Assembly (NCBI GenBank): GCA_965371445.1
Contig: CBDUYN010000075.1
Coordinates: 1-43,816 of the forward strand
Source: DASWIG01 sp965371445
GTDB lineage: Bacteria > Acidobacteriota > Thermoanaerobaculia > Multivoradales > J023
DNA: 43,816 nucleotides
Reading direction: 5' to 3'
The translations under genes were made by a program, and so were the position numbers. Every line of letters begins with the position of its first letter. Position 1 is the stretch's first letter. The notes under the pieces are model-generated. The model made no database searches. It saw only the letters and a program-made list of their open reading frames with translations, and had not been told where the DNA came from. Of this stretch, positions 14,801-23,460 are shown one piece after another.

Positions 14801-15449
14801 ATGAAACGTCACATCCTTCTTGCTCTGCTCGTCTGTCTGCTCACGGCTCAGGTCGCCCTGGCCGCCGACCGGACCTGGGAGGTCACGATCACCAACGTCA
14901 CCGCCAGCCAGATCATCGGACCGCCTGTCGTCGCCACCCACAACCACAAGGCCAGGATCTTCCGCGCCGGCAAGCCCGCCAGCGACGAGCTCGCCGCCAT
15001 CGCCGAGGACGCCGACAGCTCCGGGCTTCTCGCCGCGCTCGAGGACGACGAGAACGTCCTCAGTGTCGCGGCGGGCAGCGGGCCGCTCTTTCCCGGGGAC
15101 AGCGTCACGCTCATGGTGACCACCTCCGGCGACTTCCAGCGCCTGAGCGCCGTCTCCATGTTGGTCACCACCAACGACGCCTTCTTCGGTGTCGACAGCC
15201 ACATCTTGCATGACGGAAGGAAGGATACGTCGATCGACGCGCCGGCCTATGACGCGGGCAGCGAGGCCAACGACGAGCTGTGCGCGTCCATCCCCGGGCC
15301 GCCCTGTGGCAACCCCTTCGTTCGCGTCACCGCGGGTGCGGAGGGATTTCGTCCACATCCATCCGGGCATCTCCGGCCACGGCGATCTCGACCCGGCGGG
15401 GCTCAGCTGGCTCAACCCAGTGGTCGAGATCCGCTTCGCCCGGCAGTGA
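14801..15449 (+). pseudogene. Secreted spondin-domain protein with a single-base frameshift
   Basis: The ATG at 14801 follows AGGAG at normal spacing. Residues 1-22 are a signal peptide (KRHILLALLVCLLTAQVALA). The mature part matches bacterial spondin-N domain proteins: WEVTITNVT, PPVVATHNHKARIFRAGKPAS, LAAIAEDADSS, a 'GPLFPGDSVTLMV' strand and YDAGSEANDEL. Near 15341-15350 the frame breaks. Downstream, the +1 frame reads FVHIHPGISGHGDLDP and ends VVEIRFARQ at 15449, which is the family's normal C-terminus. Removing the A at 15346 would restore it. Either a recent mutation or a sequence error; otherwise the protein would run to 15469 with a wrong tail. Confidence 0.8.
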
Positions 15450-15672
15450 CCTTAAGAGCAAGCCTGTGATCTCCACCGAGCTCTCGCAGGCTACGTCTCG
15501 GATCCGGAGAATCGGCCCACGGTCTTCAGGCTTGCTCGGTCGTCGAAGTCCACATCGTCGCCGTCCACCTCGCATCGTGTCATCGCGTGGATGCGCAATC
15601 CCGCAACGTCGGCCCGTAGGCCCTTGCCGGACATGGGAGTTTGGCGCTACCCTGTCGTCAAGCTGCTTGCAG
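15450..15672. other. Non-coding, with a distant 10-bp inverted repeat
   Basis: AGCAAGCCTG (15457-15466) recurs inverted at 15527-15536. No other structure or gene is seen. Confidence 0.3.
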
Positions 15673-16860
15673 GTGGCCGAGACCGGCACCAAGACGCGTA
15701 GAGCGACGACACGGAGATGCGCCGTCACCGCCATCGTCCTGGGCGTCCTGGCGGCCCTGGCCGTCGGTCTGCGCCGCGAGAAGCCTTCGCCGGAGGCGTC
15801 GCCGGACGCCCGGCTGGCGGTGCTGCCGTTCACCAGCGCCAGCCTCGCGCCGCTTGACGCCGCAGTGCCGAGCGTGGTCACCGAAGAGCTCGTCACCCAC
15901 CTCGCCAGCCGCTACGGCGACCGGCTGGGGATCATCGCCATGAGCTCGGCCCAGGTCTACCGCGACAGCTCGGCCGGCGTCGACGAGATCGGCGAGCGAC
16001 TGGACGCCGACTACGTGCTGCGCGGCAACGTCAACCGCAGCGACGGCGACCTGCGGATCACCGTCCGCCTGTGGCGCGTCGACGACCAGGTCCACCTGTG
16101 GGCGCAGACGTTCGAGACCGACGTCGCGCAGCTCCCCGGGTGGTACGAGAAGGTCGCCGTGCAGGTGGCGGACGCGCTGGGCATGGGCGCCTCGATCCGG
16201 CCGGGCAGCGCGCCGCCGCCGGTGCCGCAGGGACCCTACGAGACCTACCTTCGCGGACGCTACCTCGTCGGCCGCGGCGACGAGGCGTCGGTCCAGCGCG
16301 GCATCGAGGCGTTGCAGGAGGCCGTCGCCGCGGCACCGGAGCTGGCCCGTGGCCATGCGGCGCTCGCCGACGCCTACTTACAGCTGATCTTCACCCATCC
16401 GGCCGCGGAGATCGCACCGCCTGCCGAGGCGGCGGCACGCCGGGCCGTCGAGCTCGACGCCGACCTCGCCGAGGGCCAGTTGGCGCTCGCCAACGTCCTC
16501 TTCTACTTCCGCACCGACTGGCCGGCGGCGGGCCAGGCGTTCCGCCGCGCCCTCGAGCTGCAGCCGGGCGCCGCACGGGCGCTGCACGGTTACGGTCTCT
16601 ACCTCGCTTCCCTGGGCCGCCACGACGAGGCGATCGCCACCATCCGCCGGGCCGTCGGCCTCGACCCGGCCACCGTCTACATCAGCTCCGACCTCGCCCA
16701 GGTCTATTTCTGGGCCCGGCGCTTTGACGACGCAGCCGCGCAGGCGAGAGAGAACCTGGCCGCCGAGCCCGGCCACCTGCCCAGCCAGGGCTGCCTGATC
16801 GACGCGCTGGCCTACCAGGGCAACCTGGACGGCGCGCTTCGCCAACACAACGCCCTCTTG
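15673..16860 (+). pseudogene. TolB-like/TPR protein, truncated at the 3' end
   Basis: From a possible GTG at 15673 the frame encodes a membrane helix (AVTAIVLGVLAALAVGL). It is followed by a FlgO/TolB-like domain (LAVLPFTSASL, VTEELVTHLASRYG, YVLRGNV, LRITVRLWRVDD..VHLWAQTFE) and several TPR repeats (GHAALADAYLQL, LANVLFYFRTDWPAAGQAFR, GLYLASLGRHDEAIATIRRA, AQVYFWARRFDDAA). Such modules usually follow an N-terminal winged-helix DNA-binding domain, absent here. TPR-like sequence stops at about 16860, where the true coding signal jumps to another frame. The frame stays open to 18651 but that extension is an artefact of GC-rich sequence. Probably truncated at both ends. Confidence 0.65.
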
Positions 16861-16862
16861 CG

Positions 16863-17150
16863 ATCAGCGCCGTCGCCGAGGATTGGGCGAGCCGCGAAGC
16901 GGAGCTGGCTGCCTCGAAGCAGTTCCACGACAGCGGCGCACGTCTCGTACGTCTTGAGTTCCCCCGCACCGAGATCCAGATGTACGGCGACGTGGCAGTG
17001 CTCTACACCTCGTACGAGCTCGAGACCGAAGACGCCAAGGGCGAGCGCCAGATCCAGTCGGGCCGCGGGACGGAAGTCTTCGTCAAGCGTGCCGGACGCT
17101 GGGTCAATCCCGGCTGGCACCTCGACGCGGGGCTGCCGGCAGGCCGGTAA
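16863..17150 (+). pseudogene. C-terminal piece of an NTF2-like/DUF4440 protein
   Basis: In the frame ending with TAA at 17150 the sequence reads ISAVAEDWASREAELAASKQ, then VRLEFPRTEIQMYGDVAVLY, a 'GRGTEVFVKRAGRWVNPGWHL' strand, and a short end. This is the second half of a SnoaL/DUF4440-type NTF2 fold. It lacks the first helices and is fused out of frame to the TPR gene before it. A deletion between two genes is the simplest explanation. Confidence 0.65.
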
Positions 17151-17249
17151 GCCGTCTAGAATTGGCTTACCCATCGTCGCGCAGGCCGAGAAGGGCCTCG
17201 GCGTCCGACAACACCGCGGCTCCCCGAACGATGTCGAAGCGCCAAGGGA

Positions 17250-17278
17250 TGGACTTGGGACGCCGGGGGCACTATGCT
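17250..17278 (+). promoter_or_regulatory. Promoter of the SPFH pair
   Basis: TGGACT (17250-17255), a 17-bp spacer, TATGCT (17273-17278). The first SPFH gene starts about 100 bases later. Confidence 0.5.
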
Positions 17279-17380
17279 CCGCCCAGCCTCAAGGACCTTC
17301 GCCGCCCCAAACGGACGAGCCCCGCCGAGCGCGGAACCGTCCGTCCTGGACCGGCGTTCGACTTGGACAAGGAGTGTTTC

Positions 17381-18367
17381 ATGGACTTTGTCACCTATTC
17401 CTTCGCCTTCCTCTTGGGCCTGGTGGTCTACGTCGTCTTCCGGGTCGGAATCCGCGGTTTCTTCACCGTCCGGCCCAACGAGCGCGCCGTCAAGACGAGC
17501 TTCGGACGCGCCGAACGCCTCCCCGGACCTCCCGCCGAGGCCCCCGGGTTCAACGAGGACGAGAGCGAGCGCTACGACTATCCGCAGCTGCGCGTGATCC
17601 CGCCCGGCGGTCCCTACCTCAAGATGCCCTGGCAAAAGGTCCACAAGATCTCGGTCGCGACCCAGGCCGTCGACATCGTCTGGGATCCATCGAAGGAACA
17701 GAGGACCATCGAGGCCGTGACCAAGGACAACCTGACCACCGGGGTCAACGGCCAGCTCCGCTACCGGGTGAGCGAGAGCAACCTCTACCCCTTCCTCTTC
17801 GGCGTCCTGAGCCCTCTGGAGCACGTCATGGGCTACTTCGTCTCGGTGCTGCGCGAGCGGATCGCCAACTTCGCCGATCCCAAGGGGGCGAGCCTCCTGG
17901 CGACGGACGTGGAGGGCGGCGGCACGAGCGCCGTCGAGCTTTCCGAGGGCGTCTCGATCAACGACCTGAGAAAGAACCTCCCGCTCCTGAACGAGTACAT
18001 GGAGCAACAGTGCCGCTCGACCTTGGGACGCTACGGCATCGAGCTCGACGCCGCGCTCATCACCGAGATCGACCCGCCCAAGGAGGTCGACCACGCGCTC
18101 TCCGCCATCAACTCGACCCGCAACCGGGTGGCGGCCGACATCTCGACCGCCCGCGCCGACGCCGAGCAGCAGATCACCATGAGCGAGCGCGCCGTCGAGA
18201 TCGCCCGGAACAACGCCGAGGCCGAGGTCGCGCCGCTGCGCGAGCTCGCCCAGATCCTGTCCAAGATCAAGGACGAGGGCGGCTCCGAGGCGCTCCGGAC
18301 CTATCTGAGAAACATGCGAGTGCCGCTCTACGAGCGCGCCGGGCGCGTCGTCATCACAGCAGAGTAA
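17381..18367 (+). CDS. SPFH/Band-7 membrane protein 1
   Basis: 328 residues. ATG chosen at 17381 because AAGGAG lies just upstream and the next residues form the membrane anchor (YSFAFLLGLVVYVVF, about 5-25). A Band-7 domain follows (VRPNERAVKTSFGRAERL; YLKMPWQKVHKISVATQAVD; TKDNLTTGVNGQLRYRV), then a long Ala/Glu-rich helix (TRADAEQQITMSERAVEIAR) typical of stomatin/HflK-like oligomers. Such proteins form large rings on membranes and often control protease access or lipid domains. It is followed 16 bases later by a second SPFH gene, so the two probably build one complex. No NfeD partner lies beside them. Confidence 0.85.
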   Translation: MDFVTYSFAFLLGLVVYVVFRVGIRGFFTVRPNERAVKTSFGRAERLPGPPAEAPGFNEDESERYDYPQLRVIPPGGPYLKMPWQKVHKISVATQAVDIVWDPSKEQRTIEAVTKDNLTTGVNGQLRYRVSESNLYPFLFGVLSPLEHVMGYFVSVLRERIANFADPKGASLLATDVEGGGTSAVELSEGVSINDLRKNLPLLNEYMEQQCRSTLGRYGIELDAALITEIDPPKEVDHALSAINSTRNRVAADISTARADAEQQITMSERAVEIARNNAEAEVAPLRELAQILSKIKDEGGSEALRTYLRNMRVPLYERAGRVVITAE

Positions 18368-18383
18368 AGAAGGAGAGAAGCTC

Positions 18384-19283
18384 ATGTTTGCATTTTCATT
18401 CGTCCTCGGCCTTCTTTTCATCCCGATCGCCCTTCGCCTCTTCAAGTCCTTCGGTTTCTTCGCCGTGGTCGGCGAATGCGAGGCTCAGGTCTTCACCCTC
18501 TTCGGCAAGGTCCTGGGTGTGCTCGACGAGCCCGGACTCCGCTTCCCCATGGCCCAGTTCGGAGTGCGCGCTTTTCTCCTCCCGTTTTTCGGCAAGCGCC
18601 ACGTCGTCTCGACGGCGCTGCGCCAGCACTACCTGCGAAGCCAGATGGTGAACTCCGAGGAGGGCACCCCGATGGGAGTCGGCATCTGGTACGAGATGAG
18701 TGTCAACGACCCGGTCTCCTACCTCTTCGTCAACGCCAACCCGGAGGGCTCCTTGCAGGCCAACGTCGCCAGCTCCACCATCTCGACGCTCTCAAACCTC
18801 GAGATGGAAGAGATGTTGGAGAACCGTCACAGCCTGAGCCGTACCGTCCGCTCGACGGTTTCGCCCTTGAGCGAGAACTGGGGCTACCAGCTGGGCTCGG
18901 TCTACATCCGCAAAGTCGCGTTTACCGACCGGGCGATGGTCGAGAACATCACCGAAAAAGTCGTCAAGCGCCTCGTCCAGGTGACGAGCGCCATGAAGCA
19001 GGACGGCGAGAACCGGGTCGGGCTCATCCAGAGCGAGACCGCGAAGAAAGTCTCCCAGAAGCTCGCCGAGGCGTCGGCCGCGCGGCCGGCCGTGGTGGGC
19101 GAGATGCTGAACGAGATCGGCCGGCCAGACCCCGAGATCTTGAGCGCCACGATCGACGTCATGGAAACCGAGAAGCTCCTGGCCTCGAAGGCTCGGATCG
19201 ACGTCTTGCCCAAGGGCGTCTCGATGCTCGTTCAACTGGGTGAGGGGCCTGAAACGGTGACCTTCCGCGAGAGGGAGCGGTAG
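18384..19283 (+). CDS. SPFH/Band-7 membrane protein 2
   Basis: 299 residues, with AAGGAG seven bases before the ATG. N-terminal anchor FAFSFVLGLLFIPIALRLF, then a Band-7-like region (VVGECEAQVFTLFGKVLGVL, DEPGLRFPMAQFG, GIWYEMSVNDPVSYLF) and a helical part (ENITEKVVKRLVQVTSAM). The C-terminal half ends after a 'PEILSATIDVMETEKLLASKARIDVLPKG' type segment, as in prohibitin-like proteins. It is not a close copy of the upstream protein, which suggests a hetero-oligomer in the way HflK and HflC pair. Function unknown. Confidence 0.82.
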   Translation: MFAFSFVLGLLFIPIALRLFKSFGFFAVVGECEAQVFTLFGKVLGVLDEPGLRFPMAQFGVRAFLLPFFGKRHVVSTALRQHYLRSQMVNSEEGTPMGVGIWYEMSVNDPVSYLFVNANPEGSLQANVASSTISTLSNLEMEEMLENRHSLSRTVRSTVSPLSENWGYQLGSVYIRKVAFTDRAMVENITEKVVKRLVQVTSAMKQDGENRVGLIQSETAKKVSQKLAEASAARPAVVGEMLNEIGRPDPEILSATIDVMETEKLLASKARIDVLPKGVSMLVQLGEGPETVTFRERER

Positions 19284-19321
19284 ACGGAGATCCGCCGAGG
19301 GCGATTGTGGTCTCGAAGGTC

Positions 19322-19360
19322 CGGGGAGGTGCTGGAGGCGTTGGTGGGGCTCTGGGGTCG
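19322..19360 (+). repeat. Solo fragment of the CHAT-gene 3' end (1)
   Basis: Nearly the same as the last 38 bases of the three CHAT genes (encoding GEVLEALVG). It stands alone between the SPFH pair and a toxin-antitoxin module, about 700 bases before copy A. Confidence 0.8.
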
Positions 19361-19418
19361 TCGGAGGGAACGCGTGGCGTGTCGCCGAACGGCATCCGTC
19401 CAATCCCCGACGCGGTGC

Positions 19419-19424
19419 TATGCT
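19419..19424 (+). promoter_or_regulatory. -10 box TATGCT of the ParE-type module
   Basis: GCTATGCT ends 23 bases before the ATG; AAGGAG at 19436-19441 is the ribosome site. No clear -35. Confidence 0.45.
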
Positions 19425-19447
19425 GGACCAGAGCCAAGGAGATCGAC

Positions 19448-19636
19448 ATGCCGAGCGCCATTGAAGAAGTCCGCAAGATCCTCGACGAGCTCCCGTCGGA
19501 TGCCACTCTCGAGGACATCCAGTACCTTCTCTACGTCCGCCAGAAGGTCGAGCAAGGTCTTGAGGACGTTCGTGCGGGCCGCGTCCTCACCCAGGACGAA
19601 GTCGAGCAGAAGATGGCGAAGTGGATCGGCGAGTAA
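19448..19636 (+). CDS. Antitoxin of a ParE/RelE-type module
   Basis: A 62-residue acidic-helical protein. The end 'GRVLTQDEVEQKMAKWIGE' is the form of the toxin-wrapping tail of antitoxins that pair with ParE/RelE toxins ('G...s.eEv...l.kW'). The ATG at 19448 was chosen over an upstream in-frame start because an AAGGAG site sits seven bases before it. A toxin frame overlaps its 3' end, the usual layout, but that toxin is cut short. Confidence 0.7.
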   Translation: MPSAIEEVRKILDELPSDATLEDIQYLLYVRQKVEQGLEDVRAGRVLTQDEVEQKMAKWIGE

Positions 19637-19743
19637 AGTGGACGGAGACCGCCTGGACGGACGTCGAAGAGGTCGCGGCGTACATCGTCCGTGACTCTGA
19701 GCGCTACATGGTCGAGCTCATCCGGCGGGATCTGCCTTCCTGA
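19621..19743 (+). pseudogene. Truncated ParE/RelE toxin
   Basis: Starting with GTG inside the antitoxin's last codons, the frame reads VKWTETAWTDVEEVAAYI, then VRDSERYMVEL before TGA at 19741. This is the first third of a ParE-type toxin (normally about 95 residues). No continuation of the fold was found in any frame after the stop, so the active-site strands are gone. Confidence 0.7.
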
Positions 19744-19983
19744 CGCCTTCGCAGGCGGCGCTTCCGACCCTCGCCAAGTCCGCTCCGACGCCAGGAGCCA
19801 AAGAGGCCTCCTCAAGCCGCCCGCCGGACGAGCTCGCGGGCCAGCGCCGACACCGGTCACGGCCATCCGGACGGAAGCGCGGCGTGTCACCAGACGTTCG
19901 GACGCGGCAACGACCGTTCACGAGCCAACATCCTCCGGACGCATGACATCCGCAAAACGGACGTGCTCCCATCCCAATGAGCC
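19744..19983. other. Non-coding stretch before copy A
   Basis: No gene, RNA or repeat recognised. It may hold decayed remains of the toxin gene, but none can be read. Confidence 0.35.
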
Positions 19984-20012
19984 TTTGCCCCCCCGCCCTA
20001 CGCGACTATAAA
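19984..20012 (+). promoter_or_regulatory. Promoter of CHAT copy A
   Basis: TTTGCC (19984-19989), a 17-bp spacer, TATAAA (20007-20012). The start codon is 60 bases further on. The AT-rich -10 stands out in GC-rich DNA. Confidence 0.55.
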
Positions 20013-20072
20013 CAGGCTCCCCATCCCAGACGCCCCGACCCGAACAACCGACGAAGAATTACAATCGACACC

Positions 20073-22133
20073 ATGCCCGACGCCATCCCCCTCGAGCCCT
20101 ACCCGCTCCGTCTCGTCGTCCACCGCCGGGGCGACGCCTACACGGCTCGCTTCGTCGAGCCCGACGGACAGGAGACCGAGCCCTTCCCGCTGAAGCTCCC
20201 CCTCGACGAGGACGACAGGGACGACCTGAGCTGGTACCTCGAGGAGTACGTCGGCTTCGTCGGCGAGGGCGACCGGGCGCGTCCAGCCCTGGGAGATGAT
20301 GCGCGACCGCCAGGGGCCGTTGGCCTTCCGTGGCGTGACGATCCGGCGTCAGCTCCGGAGCGCGGGGGCGGCGCGACGGCTCCGGCTGGCGCTGCCGCTC
20401 AAGGTGCTGCTGATCACCGCTCGTCCCCGTGAGGCAGGCTTCATCGATCCCCGTACCTCCGTCGAACCGATGCTCGACGCCTTCGACGCCCTTGATGGAC
20501 ATGTCGTCATTGATTACTGCAAGCCTCCTACCCTCGCCCGCCTCGAGGAGATGATTTCCGAGGCGCGTCACCAGAAAGCACCGTTTCACATCGTCCACTT
20601 CGACGGCCACGGCACCTACGAGACCGGCGTTGGTGCCCTGGCCTTCGAGCACGACGAGTCCGGCGTCGAGACGCATCTCGTCGAGGGACGCGTGCTCGGG
20701 GATCTCTTGTCGCGTCTCGAAGTCCCGCTGGTGATGCTCGAAGCCTGTCGCGGCTCGGCGCTGTCGGAGCGTCCGATCTTCGGCTCGGTGGCCCCGGCCC
20801 TCTTGGCGAGCGGCGTGGGGAGCGTCGTCGCCTTCAGTCACTCGGTCCACGTCGAGGCGGCGAAGCTCTTGGTGGAGCGCTTCTACCAGGAGCTGGTGCG
20901 GGGACGCACGATCGGCGAGGCTCTCGCCAAGGCGCGCTCGCGGCTACGCGCCAAGCCGAGCCGTTGGCTAAGCCTGGGTCCGAATCCCGACACCGTCGAC
21001 CTCCAGGACTGGTTCGTGCCCCAGCTCTACCAGGTCGGACCCGATCCGGCTCTGGTGTCGGCCCATGGGCACTGCCCCGGGGGGCCGAAGAAACCGCGAC
21101 GCCGACGTTCGACAAGCCTCCACGGCTTCCCGCCGCCGCCGATGTACCGCTTCCACGGACGCGCTCTGGAATTGCTGGAGTTGGAACGCGCCTTCCGCAT
21201 CGAGCCGGCGGTCGTGCTGACAGGCATGGGCGGCATGGGCAAGACGGCCCTGGCGCGCGAGGCCGCCGACTGGTGGCTGCGCAAGAAGCGCTTCGAGGTG
21301 GCGGTCTTTCACAGCTTCGAGCAGAAGGCGGGAGCCGACCGGGTCGTCCAGGTGCTGGGGACGGCCCTCGAGGGCGACGACTTCAGCTCGCGGCCGGCCC
21401 AGGAGCAATGGGACGCCGCCGTCGAGCTTTTCCACGAACGCCGGGTGCTCCTCGTCTGAACAGCGCTACGCCGAAGCCGACGTTCGCTACGGCGAGGCGT
21501 TCGACGCGGCCCGGTCCGCTGGCGACCTCGGACTACTGGGGACGACGCGCGTGGCGTCCACCTGCGGCGGGCTGTCGTGTCGATCGAGGAGAGCCTGGCC
21601 ATCAAGCTGGAGATACGGGACCAGGTCGGTGCCGCAGACTCGTACTTCCAGCTTGGCGTCCTCCATCGGATGCTGGGGGAACTCGATCGGGCGGAAGGAT
21701 TTCTCCGCCAAAGCATGGGCATCCACGAGTCTCTGAACCTGCCCAACGTCTACAAGGACTACGGCAACCTCGCCAATGTCGCCCGCGATCGAGGCGACGC
21801 CAAAGCCGCCGCCGAGTGGCAGGCCAAACACGACGCCAAGCTCGCCGAGCTCGAACGTCTGCGCCGCGGCGACGGTCCGGCGGGCGTCCCGGCGCAGCTG
21901 GTCCAGGTCGTCCTGGCGCTGGCGAGGGCGTCCACGAGGCTCGCCTCCGCGGGGTGGCGTTGCCGGTGGAGGCGGCGGAGACGTTGGCGCAGCGGTCCGA
22001 CTTGCCGGCGCCGCTGGGGGACGTCGGGGACTTTCTGCGCGGCGTCACGGACGGGGGGACGCCGTCGGTGCCGTCGGACTTGCCGTCGGAGATCGGGGAG
22101 GTGCTGGAGGCGTTGGTGGGGGCTTTGGGGTGA
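20073..22133 (+). pseudogene. CHAT-STAND-TPR protein, copy A (multiply deleted)
   Basis: Compared with intact copy C, this paralogue has lost about 56 codons after EGDRA near 20282, with a frame change. It then carries a full CHAT domain (HFDGHGTY and LEACRGSAL motifs) and the start of the ATPase (GMGGMGKTAL) up to ERRVLLV, where TGA (21457-21459) ends it. At that point about 490 codons (rest of the ATPase and the first TPRs) are missing. The TPR part resumes at QRYAEADVRYGEA, loses another 100 or so codons after GDLGL, and near 21930 a missing G shifts the frame again before the conserved tail ends at 22133. The central frame (20296-21459) could still make a CHAT domain with a Walker A stub, so residual function is possible though unlikely. 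Confidence 0.88.
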
Positions 22134-22172
22134 ACGCGCGACATCCTCGGACCTGGATCCGCCTTGTCAGGG

Positions 22173-22541
22173 TCAGGTCGCTTCAAGCGCTTCCTTGACA
22201 GCTTCGGGATTGTGCAGAATCACTTTGAGGAGGATCCGTGCGACTTGATCTGGCAAAGAACGTCCGGTTTCCCAATTCTTGACCGCGTTCAGCGGCAGGT
22301 GAAACATGTCTGAAAACTCCCTCTGTGAGAGCGCGAGATTCTCTCGAACAGCCTTGACGTCGACGGCTTGGCGCATCCTACGGAGCTGGCCTTCTGTCAA
22401 CGGTTGCGCGTCGGGGTCCGACAGCGCGGCGGAATGGATGTCTTCGTCGCTCAGAGCATCCAGTCGGGCACGATCCGTTCGAGTCATCTCTGGTGGGTCG
22501 TCAGGGTCGAGCTCGAATCTCGTGATACCGTCTTCCTTCAT
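22173..22541 (-). CDS. HTH antitoxin paired with BrnT
   Basis: 122 residues from the ATG at 22541 (an upstream in-frame start exists, but this one has an AGGGCGG site before it). The N-terminal part (FELDPDDPPEMTRTDRARL, DEDIHSAALSDPDAQP) looks like a toxin-binding segment. The C-terminal part (VKAVRENLALSQREFSDMF, LPLNAVKNWETGRSLPD) is a lambda-repressor-type HTH of the HigA/XRE kind. Antitoxins of this layout often bind their own promoter. It overlaps the toxin gene by 41 bases, with toxin first. Confidence 0.85.
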   Translation of the reverse strand: MKEDGITRFELDPDDPPEMTRTDRARLDALSDEDIHSAALSDPDAQPLTEGQLRRMRQAVDVKAVRENLALSQREFSDMFHLPLNAVKNWETGRSLPDQVARILLKVILHNPEAVKEALEAT

Positions 22542-22782
22542 AGCGTTCCGCCCTTCTTGCTGAGATGATCCGTATCGCTTCGTCACGATCCGTGTAGATC
22601 ACGACCAACAGGTGCTCGTTGACCATTCCGATTGTCCTGAAACGGCTTTCACCGTAACTCTTCTTCGTGTCCTCCTCCTCGATACGGTACGGATCAAGGA
22701 AAACCCGTGTCGCATAAGGAAAGTGTACGCCATGCTTTCCGAAATTGGCCTTCCCCTTCTTCGCATCCCATTCGAATACCAT
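22501..22782 (-). CDS. brnT: BrnT-family ribonuclease toxin
   Basis: 93 residues with the family pattern: FEWDAKKGKANFGKHGVHF at the start, VFLDPYR, then RFRTIGMVNEHLLVVIYTDR and IRIISARRAERYEGRRYHE at the end. BrnT is a RelE-like endoribonuclease that inhibits translation. Usual partner is BrnA; here the downstream gene is an HTH antitoxin. The gene appears complete. Its start lies inside the 3' part of the ribbon-helix-helix gene upstream. Confidence 0.9.
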   Translation of the reverse strand: MVFEWDAKKGKANFGKHGVHFPYATRVFLDPYRIEEEDTKKSYGESRFRTIGMVNEHLLVVIYTDRDEAIRIISARRAERYEGRRYHEIRARP

Positions 22783-23221
22783 CCGGAGTCCTTCCCGGTC
22801 GTTGCGGCCGTCTGAAGCGGACTACCCGTTCCTGTGTCGCGACCTTCACCACCAGGCAAGGCTGGGCGGGATACTCTTCTCGAATACGGCCGAACAGTGT
22901 CGCCTTGTCGGCGGAGACGGCGACGAGGGTCCCGTCGCAGAACGCGGCATACTTGCCCTCGTTTTCCTCCAGGAAGGCCCTGCCGAGTCTCTTGTAGGCC
23001 TGCGGGTTGGGGTCGTCCTGGAGCTCGTCGTCCATGCCGGCGCGAGGCGCTACGCGATCGGCTTGCGAAGCTGAGGGCCGTACCTTCTGCCCAGGAAGCC
23101 GCCGGCGGTAGGCCGCCACCGCCTCCCCGATCAACGCCTGCATCGACTTTCCCGTCTGCTCCGCGAGCTCTCGAAGCTGCTCGCGGGTGGAAGTGGTGAT
23201 CCGTACGGTCGCCGTCGTCAT
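22694..23221 (-). CDS. Ribbon-helix-helix/DUF5678-like protein
   Basis: The first 45 residues (TVRITTSTREQLRELAEQTG, SMQALIGEAVAAYRRR) form a CopG-like ribbon-helix-helix DNA-binding domain. The part around 80-145 (EENEGKYAAFCDGTLVAVSA, REEYPAQPCLVVKVATQE) resembles DUF5678, a short domain often seen in predicted toxin-antitoxin neighbourhoods. The open frame runs 88 bases into the brnT gene; the last 25 or so residues do not look conserved, so the true protein may have lost its original stop by a small mutation. Possibly a third component or autoregulator of the BrnT module. Confidence 0.7.
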   Translation of the reverse strand: MTTATVRITTSTREQLRELAEQTGKSMQALIGEAVAAYRRRLPGQKVRPSASQADRVAPRAGMDDELQDDPNPQAYKRLGRAFLEENEGKYAAFCDGTLVAVSADKATLFGRIREEYPAQPCLVVKVATQERVVRFRRPQRPGRTPDGIRMGCEEGEGQFRKAWRTLSLCDTGFP

Positions 23222-23283
23222 CGCTGGTCTCCTACTCGTCGTCGAGCGTCTTCGCCACGCTTGGCTCTCATCCTAGCACAGCG

Positions 23284-23326
23284 CTCGCCGCGCTCGAACG
23301 TCTGCGCCGCGGCGACGGACCGGCGT
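23284..23326 (+). repeat. Solo fragment of the CHAT-gene 3' region (2)
   Basis: About 40 bases nearly identical to the part of the CHAT genes that encodes ALERLRRGDGPA. It lies upstream of copy B, with no CHAT sequence on either side. Confidence 0.8.
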
Positions 23327-23333
23327 AGCTGAG

Positions 23334-23369
23334 GCCGGCTGCGCCGGCTTTGGTGGGGCAAGCCCCACC
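23334..23369. repeat. Double hairpin, REP-like intergenic repeat
   Basis: GCCGGC-TGC-GCCGGC (23334-23348) is followed at once by GGTGGGGC-AA-GCCCCACC (23352-23369), an 8-bp perfect stem. It resembles palindromic repeats that occur many times in GC-rich genomes. It may stop transcription coming from the left before copy B. Confidence 0.6.
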
Positions 23370-23460
23370 CTACAAGAGGCAGCCTGCGTGGCCCCCGAGA
23401 CGATACACTCACCGCCGGAGGGACCCTTGGACCGACAACACGACGTTTTCATCAGCTGCC

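Noticed and set aside
15280..18651. A single open frame of 1123 codons
   Set aside because: Only 15673-16860 of it has protein-family signal. The rest overlaps the NTF2-like fragment and both SPFH genes in other frames, so the frame stays open because of GC-rich composition.
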